34,411 nucleotides of DNA from CAZFAT01 sp964517075 (GTDB taxonomy: Bacteria > Acidobacteriota > Vicinamibacteria > Vicinamibacterales > SCN-69-37): positions 1 through 34,411 of the forward strand of contig CAZFAT010000035.1 in NCBI GenBank assembly GCA_964517075.1. The letters run 5' to 3'. A program made the position numbers and the translations under genes. Below the pieces are notes generated by a model. That model had not been told where the DNA came from and ran no database searches. It worked only from the letters and a program-made list of their open reading frames with translations. Below, piece by piece: positions 23,239-32,310 of the stretch; position 1 is the stretch's first letter, and each line of letters begins with the position of its first letter.

Positions 23239-25995
23239 GTGAAACGTCTCACTAGATACCTCGGACCCGTTGTGTGGCTCACGGCCCTGTCGCTCGGCCC
23301 GCTGGCCGCAAGCAGCGGCGTCACGGCGCAGAACGGCACCGGCACGACCGCGGCGGCTATGCTCGAGGCGGCCATCCAGCGTCAGCTCGTGACCGGCGAC
23401 TTGCCCGGCGCGATCGGTCAGTACGAGACCATCCTGGCGAAGTACGGCGATCAGCGCCGGGTGGCCTCGCAGGCGCGCCTGCACCTGGCGCAAGCACAGG
23501 AACAGCTCGGCCGCCTGGACGACGCGTTGCGTAACTACGAGCGTCTCATCGTCGAGAACCCGGACGACGCCGCGTTGCTGCGCACGGCGCAGGGCCGCGT
23601 GACCGAGCTCATCGAGCGGATCGACCTCGACGACGCCGAATCGGTCAGCCAGCTGGACGCGCTCGATCGCGCATCGCGCCCGAGCGTGGGCATCGCCACG
23701 GTCCAGGACGACTGGTGGTCCTACAACAACCGCGTCAGCCAGCGCTTCCTCGTCTACGGCGACCTGTCGGTGTACGACCGCACCACGCGGGAGACCCGGA
23801 AACTCAGCGACGGCGTCCGGGAGGCCACCCATCCCTTGCTCTCGCCCAACGGCCAGCAGGTCGCGTACCTCAGCTGGAACGGTGACCTGAAGGAAGCGAT
23901 GGGCCGGCGCGACAGCGGGTATCTCGACTCGCGCATCACACCCGAGCTGCGCGTGGTTGGCATCAACGGCCAGAGCGACCGTGTAATTGCGCGAGTGCCC
24001 GGCGCCGTCTGGCTGCGGCCGTACACCTGGTCCGCCGACAACGCGTCGATCCTCGTCATGATTGAGAAGACGAGCGGGCTGCGCCAGATCGCGCTCGTGG
24101 CCGTGCCAACGGGCAACGTTCGCGTGCTGAAGTCCGCGCCCTGGCTGCCGGCGCTCGGCATGGGTCTCTCCGAGGACGGACAGTTGATCGCCTACCAGGT
24201 CGCAACGTCGCGGGCGAATCCCCAGTACGAGTTCTTCATCCTGCCGACCACCGGCGTCGATCCAGGCGTCGGGGAGCGGCGCTACGCGATTGCGCTCACC
24301 GGCCAGCGTGGTGCGCGCGTCACGAACGACGATCTGGCCATCCACGCGCTGAACCGCATGGGCTTCGGCCCGCGCAAGGGAGACATCGAGCGCGTCAAGA
24401 CGACGGGCCTCGACGCCTATATCAACCAACAGCTCTTCCCGGAGAGAATCGCCGATCCATTCGTCGACGCCATCGTTGGCCAGTTCACGTCGCTCAAGAT
24501 GGGGATCGCGGAGCTGCTGGCGGCGACGGCGCCGGTTGCGCCGATTGCCGAGCGCAAGCGGTCGACGATTTTCGACCGGGCGGCGGTCGTCGCGCGCACC
24601 GATGCCGCCATCCGCGCCACGGGCGTCGCGCCCGGCATGCGGACGCAATCGGATCCGTTCCTGCTCGATGCCAACACGCGGCCGTTGGACGTGGAAGCCA
24701 ACATGGCGCGCATGATCCGCGCCGTGCACAGCGAAAAGCAGCTCCAGGAGGTCCTCGTCGACTTCTGGATGAACCACTTCAGCGTGAACCACAACGGTGA
24801 CAACCGGCTGACTCCGTCGTTCGAGGAGCAGGCCATCCGCGCGAACGTGTTCGGCAAGTTCGAGACGATGCTGGTTGCCGTCTCGAAGTCGCCGAACCTG
24901 CTGTTCTACCTCGACAACTGGCGCAGTTCGGCGCCGGCTGAAGTGATGGCGAAGCGCCTGGAGACGCTGAAGCAGACCGCCAGCATCGACGAACAGGTGG
25001 CCATGCTCGATCGCCAGCGGTTCCTCAAGGACTCCAAGGGCATCAACGAGAACTTCGCCCGCGAGCTGCTGGAACTGCACACGATGGGCGTCGACAGCGG
25101 CTACACCCAGCAGGACATCATCAACGTCGCCCAGATCCTGACGGGCTGGACGATCAAGACGCAGGGCGTCGTCGGGGCGTGGGAAGAAGAAGGCATCTTC
25201 ATGTTCGACCCGCTGATGCACGTCGACGGCGACAAGGTCGTGCTCGGCCAGACGTTCAAGAGCGGCGGCGTGGACGAGGGCATGGAGCTGCTGAAAGTGC
25301 TGTCGCAGCGTCCCGAGACGGCGCGGTTCATCTCGACGAAGCTCGCGCGGAGGTTCATCGCGGATACGCCGCCGGCGGCGGTGGTGGACGAGGCGGCCAG
25401 GACGTTTCTTCGCACCGGCGGAGATCTCCGCGAGGTCGTGCGGACGATCCTCATGTCGCCGGCGTTCCGGGCGAGCGAGACCCTTCGCTCGAAGGTGAAG
25501 AAGCCGTTCGAGCTTGTCGCCAGCGCCCTCCGGGCGGTCGATGCCTCCTTCGAGGACAACGCCACCTACGCGAATCTGATCACGGGCAACCGGAACTTCA
25601 TCGAGCGGATGGGCGAGCGGATGTACGACCATGAAGCGCCCGACGGCAACGCGGACGTCGGACCGGCGTGGATGAACTCCAACGCGCTGCTGGTGCGGTT
25701 CGAGTTTGCGAACGCACTGGCGCTTGGTCGCATTCCCGGCGTGAAGGTCGATCTCGCGACGGCCGAGACGCTGCTCACTGAGCTCGGCATTCCCAGGCCG
25801 TCGCCGCAGCAGATCGAGCAGACGCGGTCGATGATGCAGGCCAATCTCGACAAGAACACGGCGCAGGGCATGGGCACGGCCACCATGATGATGGCGGGCG
25901 GAGCCGCGGCCGGCACGACGCCGCCGCCGCCCATCACGCCGGCCGCGCTCAGCGTTGCGGCGATGCTCGGATCCCCGCAGTTCCAGAAGCGCTAG
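23239..25995 (+). CDS. Exported TPR / PD40 beta-propeller / DUF1800 fusion protein
   Basis: 918 residues from GTG 23239, with GGAGGG at 23229-23234; the frame stays open to 23140 without a site. Signal peptide about 1-30 (ending GVTAQ). Next is a TPR-like region (AIGQYETILAKYGDQRRVAS, ARLHLAQAQEQLGRLDDALR). Then a WD40-like PD40 segment with SDGVREATHPLLSPNGQQVA and TWSADNASILVMI repeats. From residue 365 (LAIHALNRMGFGPRKGDIER) to near the end is DUF1800, with FWMNHFSVNHNGDN, NENFARELLELHTMGVDSGY and TGW. DUF1800 proteins are normally 450-600 residues and are paired with DUF1501, as here. The ending is methionine- and proline-rich. The function of DUF1800 is unknown; it is thought to act in the envelope. 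Confidence 0.88.
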   Translation: MKRLTRYLGPVVWLTALSLGPLAASSGVTAQNGTGTTAAAMLEAAIQRQLVTGDLPGAIGQYETILAKYGDQRRVASQARLHLAQAQEQLGRLDDALRNYERLIVENPDDAALLRTAQGRVTELIERIDLDDAESVSQLDALDRASRPSVGIATVQDDWWSYNNRVSQRFLVYGDLSVYDRTTRETRKLSDGVREATHPLLSPNGQQVAYLSWNGDLKEAMGRRDSGYLDSRITPELRVVGINGQSDRVIARVPGAVWLRPYTWSADNASILVMIEKTSGLRQIALVAVPTGNVRVLKSAPWLPALGMGLSEDGQLIAYQVATSRANPQYEFFILPTTGVDPGVGERRYAIALTGQRGARVTNDDLAIHALNRMGFGPRKGDIERVKTTGLDAYINQQLFPERIADPFVDAIVGQFTSLKMGIAELLAATAPVAPIAERKRSTIFDRAAVVARTDAAIRATGVAPGMRTQSDPFLLDANTRPLDVEANMARMIRAVHSEKQLQEVLVDFWMNHFSVNHNGDNRLTPSFEEQAIRANVFGKFETMLVAVSKSPNLLFYLDNWRSSAPAEVMAKRLETLKQTASIDEQVAMLDRQRFLKDSKGINENFARELLELHTMGVDSGYTQQDIINVAQILTGWTIKTQGVVGAWEEEGIFMFDPLMHVDGDKVVLGQTFKSGGVDEGMELLKVLSQRPETARFISTKLARRFIADTPPAAVVDEAARTFLRTGGDLREVVRTILMSPAFRASETLRSKVKKPFELVASALRAVDASFEDNATYANLITGNRNFIERMGERMYDHEAPDGNADVGPAWMNSNALLVRFEFANALALGRIPGVKVDLATAETLLTELGIPRPSPQQIEQTRSMMQANLDKNTAQGMGTATMMMAGGAAAGTTPPPPITPAALSVAAMLGSPQFQKR

Positions 25996-26021
25996 ATCAG
26001 CAGGACACCGCAGGAGGCATG

Positions 26022-27236
26022 ATGATTCCGCGTAGAGTCTTTCTCAAGGATGGCGGCCTGGCCGTGGTCGGGCTGTCGATGGTGCCCGGGTTCCTGGCGC
26101 GGACGCTGGCGGCCGCCGGCCCCAGCGCCACCCGCAAGACGCTCGTCGTCATTTTCCAGCGCGGCGGCGCCGACGGTCTGAACATGGTCGTCCCGTTCGG
26201 CGAGTCGGCCTATTACGACTACCGGCCCAGCCTCGCGATTCCCGCGCCGGGCAAAGAAGGCGGGGCGATCGACCTCGACGGCAAGTTCGGTTTGCACCCT
26301 GCGCTTGGCGCTCTCGCGCCGCTCTTCAAATCCAGACAGTTCGGCATCATCAATGCCGTTGGCACGCCCGACACGGGCGGTCGATCGCACTTCCAGGCCC
26401 AGGACTTCATGGAGTCGGCGGCCCCTGGCGACCGCACCGTCGCGAGCGGCTGGCTCAATCGGTATCTGGTCGAGATGCCGGATCCCGATCGCCGGCCGCT
26501 GCGCGCGACCGCCATCGGCGAGTCACTGCCCAAAGCGCTGCGCGGCCAGGCGTCGGTCATGACGATCGGCAGCGTGAATCAGGCGGACGCGATGGGCGGC
26601 GACATGTACCAGTCGATGTACAGCCGCGACACGAACGCGCTGATCTCCGGCACGGCGCGCGAGCTGTTCGACGCCGTCAAGCAGATCAAGTCCGCCAAGC
26701 TCGAGCAATACACACCGGGCAATGGCGCCAACTATGGCGCCCAGGCGCCCGGCCCGGCACTGCAGCAGATCGCCCAGTTGATCAAGGCAGACGTCGGCTT
26801 GCAGGTCGCGTTTGTCGACGTGAACGGCTGGGACACCCACCAGAACCAGGGCGACCGCATGCCGCCGCTCCTGCGTGCGCTTGCGCAGGCGCTCACCGCG
26901 TTCCACACGGACCTGGGCAAGCGCATGGAGGACGTCGTCCTAATCACGATGTCAGAATTCGGTCGCACGGCGCGCGAGAACGGCAACGCCGGCACCGACC
27001 ATGGACACGCCAACCTGATGTTCGTGAGCGGTGGCAGCGTCAAGGGCGGACAGATCTTCGGCAAGTGGCCGGGCCTCGATCGCGATCGCCTCAATGAAGA
27101 CCGCGACCTGGTGCTCACCACCGACTTCCGCGACGTCCTCGCGGAAGTGCTGGTCGGACATCTGGGCTGCACCAATCCGAACGCGATCTTCCCGAAGTTC
27201 TCGGTCGATCGGGCCCGCTTCCTGGGCCTGGTCTGA
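26022..27236 (+). CDS. DUF1501 protein, Tat-exported (alkaline phosphatase-like fold)
   Basis: 404 residues. AGGAGG at 26012-26017 sits only one base from ATG 26019 and four from ATG 26022, so the second is preferred. The N-terminus IPRRVFLKDGGLAVVGLSMV is a twin-arginine signal. DUF1501 features are FQRGGADGLNMVVPFGESAY near the start, GRSHFQAQDFMES, VDVNGWDTHQNQ, and MSEFGRTARENGNAGTDHGH with the histidines thought to bind metal. The family resembles sulfatases and alkaline phosphatases in fold. It is encoded 26 bases after the DUF1800 gene, the conserved pairing of the two families, and continues into the next gene with an 11-base gap. Confidence 0.92.
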   Translation: MIPRRVFLKDGGLAVVGLSMVPGFLARTLAAAGPSATRKTLVVIFQRGGADGLNMVVPFGESAYYDYRPSLAIPAPGKEGGAIDLDGKFGLHPALGALAPLFKSRQFGIINAVGTPDTGGRSHFQAQDFMESAAPGDRTVASGWLNRYLVEMPDPDRRPLRATAIGESLPKALRGQASVMTIGSVNQADAMGGDMYQSMYSRDTNALISGTARELFDAVKQIKSAKLEQYTPGNGANYGAQAPGPALQQIAQLIKADVGLQVAFVDVNGWDTHQNQGDRMPPLLRALAQALTAFHTDLGKRMEDVVLITMSEFGRTARENGNAGTDHGHANLMFVSGGSVKGGQIFGKWPGLDRDRLNEDRDLVLTTDFRDVLAEVLVGHLGCTNPNAIFPKFSVDRARFLGLV

Positions 27237-27247
27237 GGAGAGTGACC

Positions 27248-28027
27248 ATGACGCGTCTGGCCTCCGTACTCGCGATCGTCGTCGTTGGCGCCACCCTCCG
27301 GGCGCAGCAGCCGCCGGCCCAGCAGGCGGCCGGCGTGACGGGCAACTGGATGATTCCGGACACGAACTGGAGCATCGCGCTCAAGCAGGACGGCGCCACG
27401 CTCACCGGCAAGGTTCTCCAGGGCGTCCAGGAGTTTGAGATCTACGAAGCCAGGATTGAGGGCGCGACGGTCTCCTTCAAGGCCAAGGTACCCAGTGGCG
27501 AGCGCATCATCACGTTCGTCGGCACGGTGAGCGGCGAGGAAATCGACTTCAAGCGAACGTTTGAGGTGAAGGAAGGCGGGGCTCCCGGAGGACCCGCGCT
27601 CATGGGAGGTCCAGCCGGCCCCTCGGAGTTCAAGGCGCGCCGCACCGCGCCGGACACCGACGTGTGGTCCGGCATGGTGAGGAACGCTCCAAATCCGAAC
27701 AACCCGAACGTGAACCCGAACCCGCGCCCGGTGACGGTCGGCGTTCGCAAAATGCCTGATCCGCACTGGCGCTGGCGCGGCGTGCAGGACACCAACGTCC
27801 GCATGCTCACCCTCGCGAATCAGGCATCGCCGGTCGACGCCTTTGCGATGGACGGCGACCAGCTTACGTTCGAATATCTTCTGGGCCCGCAGGCTAACAA
27901 GTGGGCCTGTTCGCTCGCGCGTCAGGCGGACGGCCAGTTCGCGGGAGCCTGCCGACCCGAAACCGGCAATAACCCGGGCCTGTTCATGACCCTGACACCG
28001 CCGAAGGAGGGCGCGAAGCGCCCGTAG
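27248..28027 (+). CDS. Secreted beta-rich protein of unknown function
   Basis: 259 residues from ATG 27248 (AGGAG at 27236-27240 is seven bases away; GTG 27242 is the alternative and too close). Signal peptide about 1-19, ending LRAQQ. The first half, GNWMIPDTNWSIALKQDGAT, LTGKVLQG and then FVGTVSGEEIDFKRTFEV, is a short lipocalin-like sandwich frequent in acidobacterial secreted proteins. The middle is low-complexity (NPNNPNVNPNPRP, a linker). The second half has paired tryptophans (PHWRWRGV) and two cysteines (CSLARQADGQFAGAC) likely to form a disulphide. It is in the same transcription unit as DUF1800/DUF1501, so may be an exported partner. Confidence 0.7.
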   Translation: MTRLASVLAIVVVGATLRAQQPPAQQAAGVTGNWMIPDTNWSIALKQDGATLTGKVLQGVQEFEIYEARIEGATVSFKAKVPSGERIITFVGTVSGEEIDFKRTFEVKEGGAPGGPALMGGPAGPSEFKARRTAPDTDVWSGMVRNAPNPNNPNVNPNPRPVTVGVRKMPDPHWRWRGVQDTNVRMLTLANQASPVDAFAMDGDQLTFEYLLGPQANKWACSLARQADGQFAGACRPETGNNPGLFMTLTPPKEGAKRP

Positions 28028-28030
28028 ATC

Positions 28031-29296
28031 GTGCAGTTGCTCATCGCGTGCTCGACGTTCGCGCTGAGCGTCGCGCTCGCCGTCAGGCGCCCGTCGATCT
28101 CGCCGACACGTCGGCTCAGTCCGTCAGCGGCGGCTCTGGGTGGTGTGGTCTGCCTGCTCGTTGCCGGTCTGGTCTCTCTGCGCGATTTGTCCTCCACCGC
28201 CGGTCTGCTGTGGCGCCCGCTGGCAACGATCCTCTCGATCCTGGTCACGACACTGGCGGCTGAACGCACCGGCACGATCGACGCGGTGGCCGCGCGCGTG
28301 CTGGGAGCGCGGGCGACTTCGGTCTCTGGTCTGTTCCGATCCGTCTTTCTGCTGAGCTTCGCGATCGCAACGATCCTGAGCAACGACGCCGCCATTCTGC
28401 TGCTCACGCCGCTCGTGTTGACGTTTGTGCGCCACCGGTTCCCGTCACACCCCGGGTTGCTCATCCCCTTCGCGTTCGCGGTGTTCATGGCCGCCGGCGT
28501 AGCACCGTTGGTCACGTCCAATCCCATGAACGTCGTCATGGCCTCGGCCGTCGGGCTGGACTTCAACCGGTACGCCGCCACGATGGTACCGATCGCGTGC
28601 GCCGGATCGGCCGTCACCTACCTGCTGCTTCGCCGCATGTTTGCCGCACACTTGGGGGCGGTCGTGGGTGCTCCGCTCGTGGCGCTTCGGCCGGCCCCGT
28701 TCACGCCGAATCAGCGGCGCATGCTCGCGCTCCTCGTCGCCGTGGCGGCCACGTATCCGGTGGTGGCGCTGATCGCCAACAGCGCGATCTGGGCGGCGGC
28801 CGCCGCCGGAGCGGCCGTCGCGGTCTGGATCGCCCTGCGCGATCGGCCCGACGCGTCGGTGGTCACCCTGATCCGGCAAGGGGGTGATGCGTGGGATGTG
28901 CTGCTGTTCCTGCCGGCCGTGCTGATCCTGGCCATCGGATTGCGCAATGCCGGCCTGACTGACCTGCTGACCGCGTGGTACCAGGGCGCGGGTGTGGGCC
29001 TGGTCGGCGTCACGGCCGCCGTCGGATCGGCGGCGATCAACAACCACCCTATGGCGTTCATCAACCTGATGGCGCTCGAGCCCGCGAGCAGCGACCCGCA
29101 ACTGATCCTCGCCGCGTTGATCGGCGGTGACCTCGGCCCCCGCCTCCTCCCCACCGGCTCGCTCGCCGGCCTGCTGTGGATTGCGGCCTGCCGGCGGCTG
29201 GGAGTTCACGTGTCGCCTCTCCGCTTCATGTGTGTCGGCGTTCTGCTGACGGTTCCCGCGCTGCTCGCGTCGCTGGCGCTCCTCGCCGTCATGTAG
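28031..29296 (+). CDS. ArsB/NhaD-type anion or ion permease
   Basis: 421 residues, GTG start three bases after the preceding stop, about ten to eleven membrane helices. The re-entrant motif ILSNDAAILLLTPLVL (115-130) and a second half with NNHPMAFINL and GGDLGPRLLPTGSLAGLLW are signatures of the ion-transporter superfamily that includes arsenite pump ArsB and Na+/H+ antiporter NhaD. The second pair of motifs is ArsB-like. No arsR, arsC or ATPase gene is nearby, and the gene lies at the end of an envelope operon, so arsenite is not proven as substrate. Confidence 0.82.
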   Translation: MQLLIACSTFALSVALAVRRPSISPTRRLSPSAAALGGVVCLLVAGLVSLRDLSSTAGLLWRPLATILSILVTTLAAERTGTIDAVAARVLGARATSVSGLFRSVFLLSFAIATILSNDAAILLLTPLVLTFVRHRFPSHPGLLIPFAFAVFMAAGVAPLVTSNPMNVVMASAVGLDFNRYAATMVPIACAGSAVTYLLLRRMFAAHLGAVVGAPLVALRPAPFTPNQRRMLALLVAVAATYPVVALIANSAIWAAAAAGAAVAVWIALRDRPDASVVTLIRQGGDAWDVLLFLPAVLILAIGLRNAGLTDLLTAWYQGAGVGLVGVTAAVGSAAINNHPMAFINLMALEPASSDPQLILAALIGGDLGPRLLPTGSLAGLLWIAACRRLGVHVSPLRFMCVGVLLTVPALLASLALLAVM

Positions 29297-29308
29297 CCGC
29301 GCCGCGCT

Positions 29309-29324
29309 GTCAAGATTTCTTGAC
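29309..29324. promoter_or_regulatory. Perfect 7+2+7 palindrome before the UPF0182 operon
   Basis: GTCAAGA-TT-TCTTGAC with perfect seven-base arms. It overlaps the start of the shared element at 29316-29341 and lies about 100 bases before the UPF0182 start. The arms and short spacer are typical of a dimeric repressor site; a terminator for the permease gene is less likely since no T-run follows. Confidence 0.45.
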
Positions 29325-29341
29325 GAAACCACACCGAATCA
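29316..29341 (+). promoter_or_regulatory. Shared upstream element, copy 2
   Basis: Partner of 23147-23173, with 22 identical bases in the blocks TTTCTTG, CGAAA and CACCGAATCA. GTACGCTG at 29377-29384 (TACGCT as possible -10) is at the same relative place as GTAGGCTG in the other copy once the one-base gap is allowed for. Intervening bases are not conserved, so only the two blocks seem to be under selection. Confidence 0.55.
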
Positions 29342-29421
29342 ACGCCCGGAGACGCACCACGACAACACCCGTTCCGGTACGCTGACGCCCCCGGTGCTCG
29401 TCGGCCGGTCACAGGCCATCG

Positions 29422-32310
29422 ATGGTGCCAACATCGCCGCACGCGGTCGAGCTTCCCCTCGACACCTTTCCGGCCGTTCCGGCCCCTGCGCTGCTCTGGC
29501 GATCGCTCAAGTTCTGGATCTGGACGGGGGCGATCGTGCTCGTCCTGGCCGCGATCCCAGACATCATCGTCGACTACTGGTTCTTCGACAGCATCGGACA
29601 GGCTCGCGTGTTCTGGACGATGCTCGGCGCCCAGCTCGCGCTGTTCGGCACGACCTGGCTGGTGTTCTGTCTGGCGGATTACCTCCCGATCCGACAGTAC
29701 GCCGTCAGTCCGGCGCTGCGCAACGCGGCGATTCACCTGGGCAGCTGGTCGGGGCTGTTCGCCGGTTGGGTGGTTGCCAGGCACTGGACAACGCTTCTGC
29801 TCCTGCGCCATCAGCAGTCGTTCGGGGCGACCGATCCTGTGTTCGCGCACGACATCGGGTTCTACGTGTTCGTGCTCCCGGCGCTGACGGCGCTTTTGGG
29901 CATCCTCACCGCGGCCGGGCTCGACACGGCGGCCGCGTTCCTGCTGGGGCGCTGGGATCAGCTGCGCGCAGCCGGTCTGTTCGCGCGGCCGGATCTGACG
30001 GTCTGGGACAAGGCCGGCCTGATGGTCACGCCCGGCCTGAACTACGCGCTGACGCTGATGGGCGCGAGCCTGATCGGCCAGACGTTTCTGGGGCGCTACT
30101 ACCTGCTCCTCAAGTCGAACCCGGAATCAGGCGTGCGCGTGGGCGCCGAGTACCTGGACGTCACGGGCGTCGTGTCCACGCTCAATTTCATCAACGCGTC
30201 GGTGGCCGTGGAGCTGGGCGTCATGATCACCGTGGGTCTGGCGCTCGCGCGCATCGCCCGCCGCTCCGCGGCGGTGGTCGCTGCGCACCAACGCGGCGAG
30301 GCCGCACCCGCGCGACGTCCGCCGCTGCGTCGCCCGGCCCTGGTTTGCGGGGCGCTACTCGCGCTGGAGTTCGCGTTCTTCGCGGCGGTCGTGGTCCGGG
30401 AGCACGTGACCGTGCGGCCAAACGAACCGACCGTCCAGTTGCCGTTCATCCAGCGGCACATGGACGCCACGCTGGCGGGCTATCGGCTTGCCGACGTCCA
30501 GTCGGTCGCATGGAATCCACCGTCCGCCCGGCTGGGCGCCGACGAGATCAACGCGAGCCAGACGCTCAAGCACGCGCCCATCCTGCCGGCGTGGGTCAGC
30601 CGCCTCGAGGAGCCGCCCGACATCCAGCATCTCCGGCGGATCACGTTGTCGCCGGACCTCACGGTGTACGGACCGATGCTCGACATCTTCAGGCAGGAGC
30701 AGGGCCTGCGGCCGTACTACGACATGCTCAGCGTCGACGCCGTCAGGTACACGGTCGACGGCGAGAGGCGCATGTATGCCAGCGCCGTGCGCGAGCTGCC
30801 TTCGCGCGCGTTTCTGGGGCCCAAGGAATGGCTGCGGCACTGGGGCAGCGCGGCGTTGATGTACACCCACGGCTTCGGACTCGTCATGTCGCCGGTGAAC
30901 GAGGTGGACGCCGAAGGGCGGCCGACCTACGCGATGCGCGACATCCCGCCCAGAGCCTCGCATCGGGAGTTCGCGGCCGTCGAACCACGGGTCTACTACG
31001 GCGAGGGCATGAAGGACGACTACATCCTCACCAACATCAGGCATCTGCAGGAGCTCGACTACCCCGACGACCAGTTCCGCGTGGCCGGACAATTCCCGGA
31101 GTCGGTGTCGGCGGGCATCCCGGTCGACGGCGTGCTGAAGCGCGTCGTGCTGGCGCTGAAGACGAGGGACCTCACGGCCTTCCTCTTCTCGTCCTTCATC
31201 GACCACGAACGGACGCGCGTGCACTTCTACCGCACACCCATGCGCCGCATCGCGCGGATGGCGCCGTTCCTGTTCGTCGAGAGCAATCCGTTCGCATTCA
31301 TCTCGGACAACCGAATCCAGTGGATGGTCAACACGCTGACCACGTCGGACATGTACCCGTACTCGTACCGCGAGGTGCTGGGGGACAAGGCCGACGAGCG
31401 CGCGATCGAGGCGTCGCCCTCGCGCGTCGTCAACTACGGCGAAGACGCCGTGAAAGTCACCATCGACGCTCTCACCGGCGAGACCCGCTTCTATCGGATG
31501 ACCGACGACCCAGTCGTCAGGGCGTGGGCCGAGTGCTTCCCCGGCCTCTTCGAACCGATCGCGAGCGCGCCGGCGTCCGTGCGCGCCCAGCTGACCTACC
31601 CGCTGCAGTGGTTCCACGTGCAATTCGACGACATCTACAAGCGCTACCACATGCGCGATCCCATCGAGTTCTACAACGTCGAGGACCTGTGGGACGACGC
31701 CGACGAGGTGCTGGGATCGCTCGGCCGAGGCCTCGACGACTTCGGCACGCAGGACGAGGCGACGTTCTCCTACGAGGGCTATCACGCGCTCGTCGATCCC
31801 GCCGACCTGCCGAGCGGCGCGACGTCCGCGCCGCCCGGCGATCTGCAATTCGCGATGTTGATGCCGTTCACGCCGGAAGGACAGCGGAATCTGCGGTCCC
31901 TGATTGTCGCGTTCCAGGATCCCGGCGCCTACGGCCGGCTGGTCGACCTGCGCGTGCCGCAGGGCGTGTTCGTGCCCGGCCCCGAACAGGCCGACACCAT
32001 CATCGACACCGACGCTCAGGTCAACCAGCAGATCGCGCTCTGGATCCGCCACGCGTCCGAAGTCATCCGCGGCCACACGATTCTGGTGCCGGTCAAAGGC
32101 GATCTGGTCTACGTCGAGCCGCTCTGGATCTCGTCGATTCAGAACCATCTTCCTGAGCTGAAGCTGTTCTCCGTCGTGTACCGAGGGCGTTGCGTCATGG
32201 CGACCACGCTGGCCGAGGCCATCGCGTATCTCGACGTCCCCGAAACCGTCGAGCAGCGCGACAGCACGCTGCCCTGGTTCGCCGGCCCGGGAAAGGACAA
32301 CAAGAAGTGA
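29422..32310 (+). CDS. UPF0182 (COG1615) membrane protein, first copy
   Basis: 962 residues. Seven or so membrane helices lie in the first 335 residues, the first at 31-50. The typical blocks are DPVFAHDIGFYVFVLP (138-153), then EYLDVTGVVSTLNFINASVA (243-262). A large soluble part follows, with YRLADVQSVAWNPPSAR, RPYYDMLSVDAVRYTVDGER, YTHGFGLVMSPVNEVD and, near the end, GDLVYVEPLWISS. UPF0182 proteins are widespread in actinobacteria, cyanobacteria and some others, with no proven function. The start has only a weak binding site (ACAGG). The stop shares a base with the next gene (TGATG), and a paralogue lies beyond it. Confidence 0.95.
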   Translation: MVPTSPHAVELPLDTFPAVPAPALLWRSLKFWIWTGAIVLVLAAIPDIIVDYWFFDSIGQARVFWTMLGAQLALFGTTWLVFCLADYLPIRQYAVSPALRNAAIHLGSWSGLFAGWVVARHWTTLLLLRHQQSFGATDPVFAHDIGFYVFVLPALTALLGILTAAGLDTAAAFLLGRWDQLRAAGLFARPDLTVWDKAGLMVTPGLNYALTLMGASLIGQTFLGRYYLLLKSNPESGVRVGAEYLDVTGVVSTLNFINASVAVELGVMITVGLALARIARRSAAVVAAHQRGEAAPARRPPLRRPALVCGALLALEFAFFAAVVVREHVTVRPNEPTVQLPFIQRHMDATLAGYRLADVQSVAWNPPSARLGADEINASQTLKHAPILPAWVSRLEEPPDIQHLRRITLSPDLTVYGPMLDIFRQEQGLRPYYDMLSVDAVRYTVDGERRMYASAVRELPSRAFLGPKEWLRHWGSAALMYTHGFGLVMSPVNEVDAEGRPTYAMRDIPPRASHREFAAVEPRVYYGEGMKDDYILTNIRHLQELDYPDDQFRVAGQFPESVSAGIPVDGVLKRVVLALKTRDLTAFLFSSFIDHERTRVHFYRTPMRRIARMAPFLFVESNPFAFISDNRIQWMVNTLTTSDMYPYSYREVLGDKADERAIEASPSRVVNYGEDAVKVTIDALTGETRFYRMTDDPVVRAWAECFPGLFEPIASAPASVRAQLTYPLQWFHVQFDDIYKRYHMRDPIEFYNVEDLWDDADEVLGSLGRGLDDFGTQDEATFSYEGYHALVDPADLPSGATSAPPGDLQFAMLMPFTPEGQRNLRSLIVAFQDPGAYGRLVDLRVPQGVFVPGPEQADTIIDTDAQVNQQIALWIRHASEVIRGHTILVPVKGDLVYVEPLWISSIQNHLPELKLFSVVYRGRCVMATTLAEAIAYLDVPETVEQRDSTLPWFAGPGKDNKK

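Noticed and set aside
22996..25632. 878-residue minus-strand frame opposite the DUF1800 fusion
   Set aside because: Asp/Arg/His/Val-rich antisense reading without domains; the plus strand has clear TPR, PD40 and DUF1800 motifs.
29394..32156. 920-residue plus frame over UPF0182
   Set aside because: Out-of-frame shadow, Arg/Gly/Ala-rich; the frame at 29422 carries the UPF0182 motifs.
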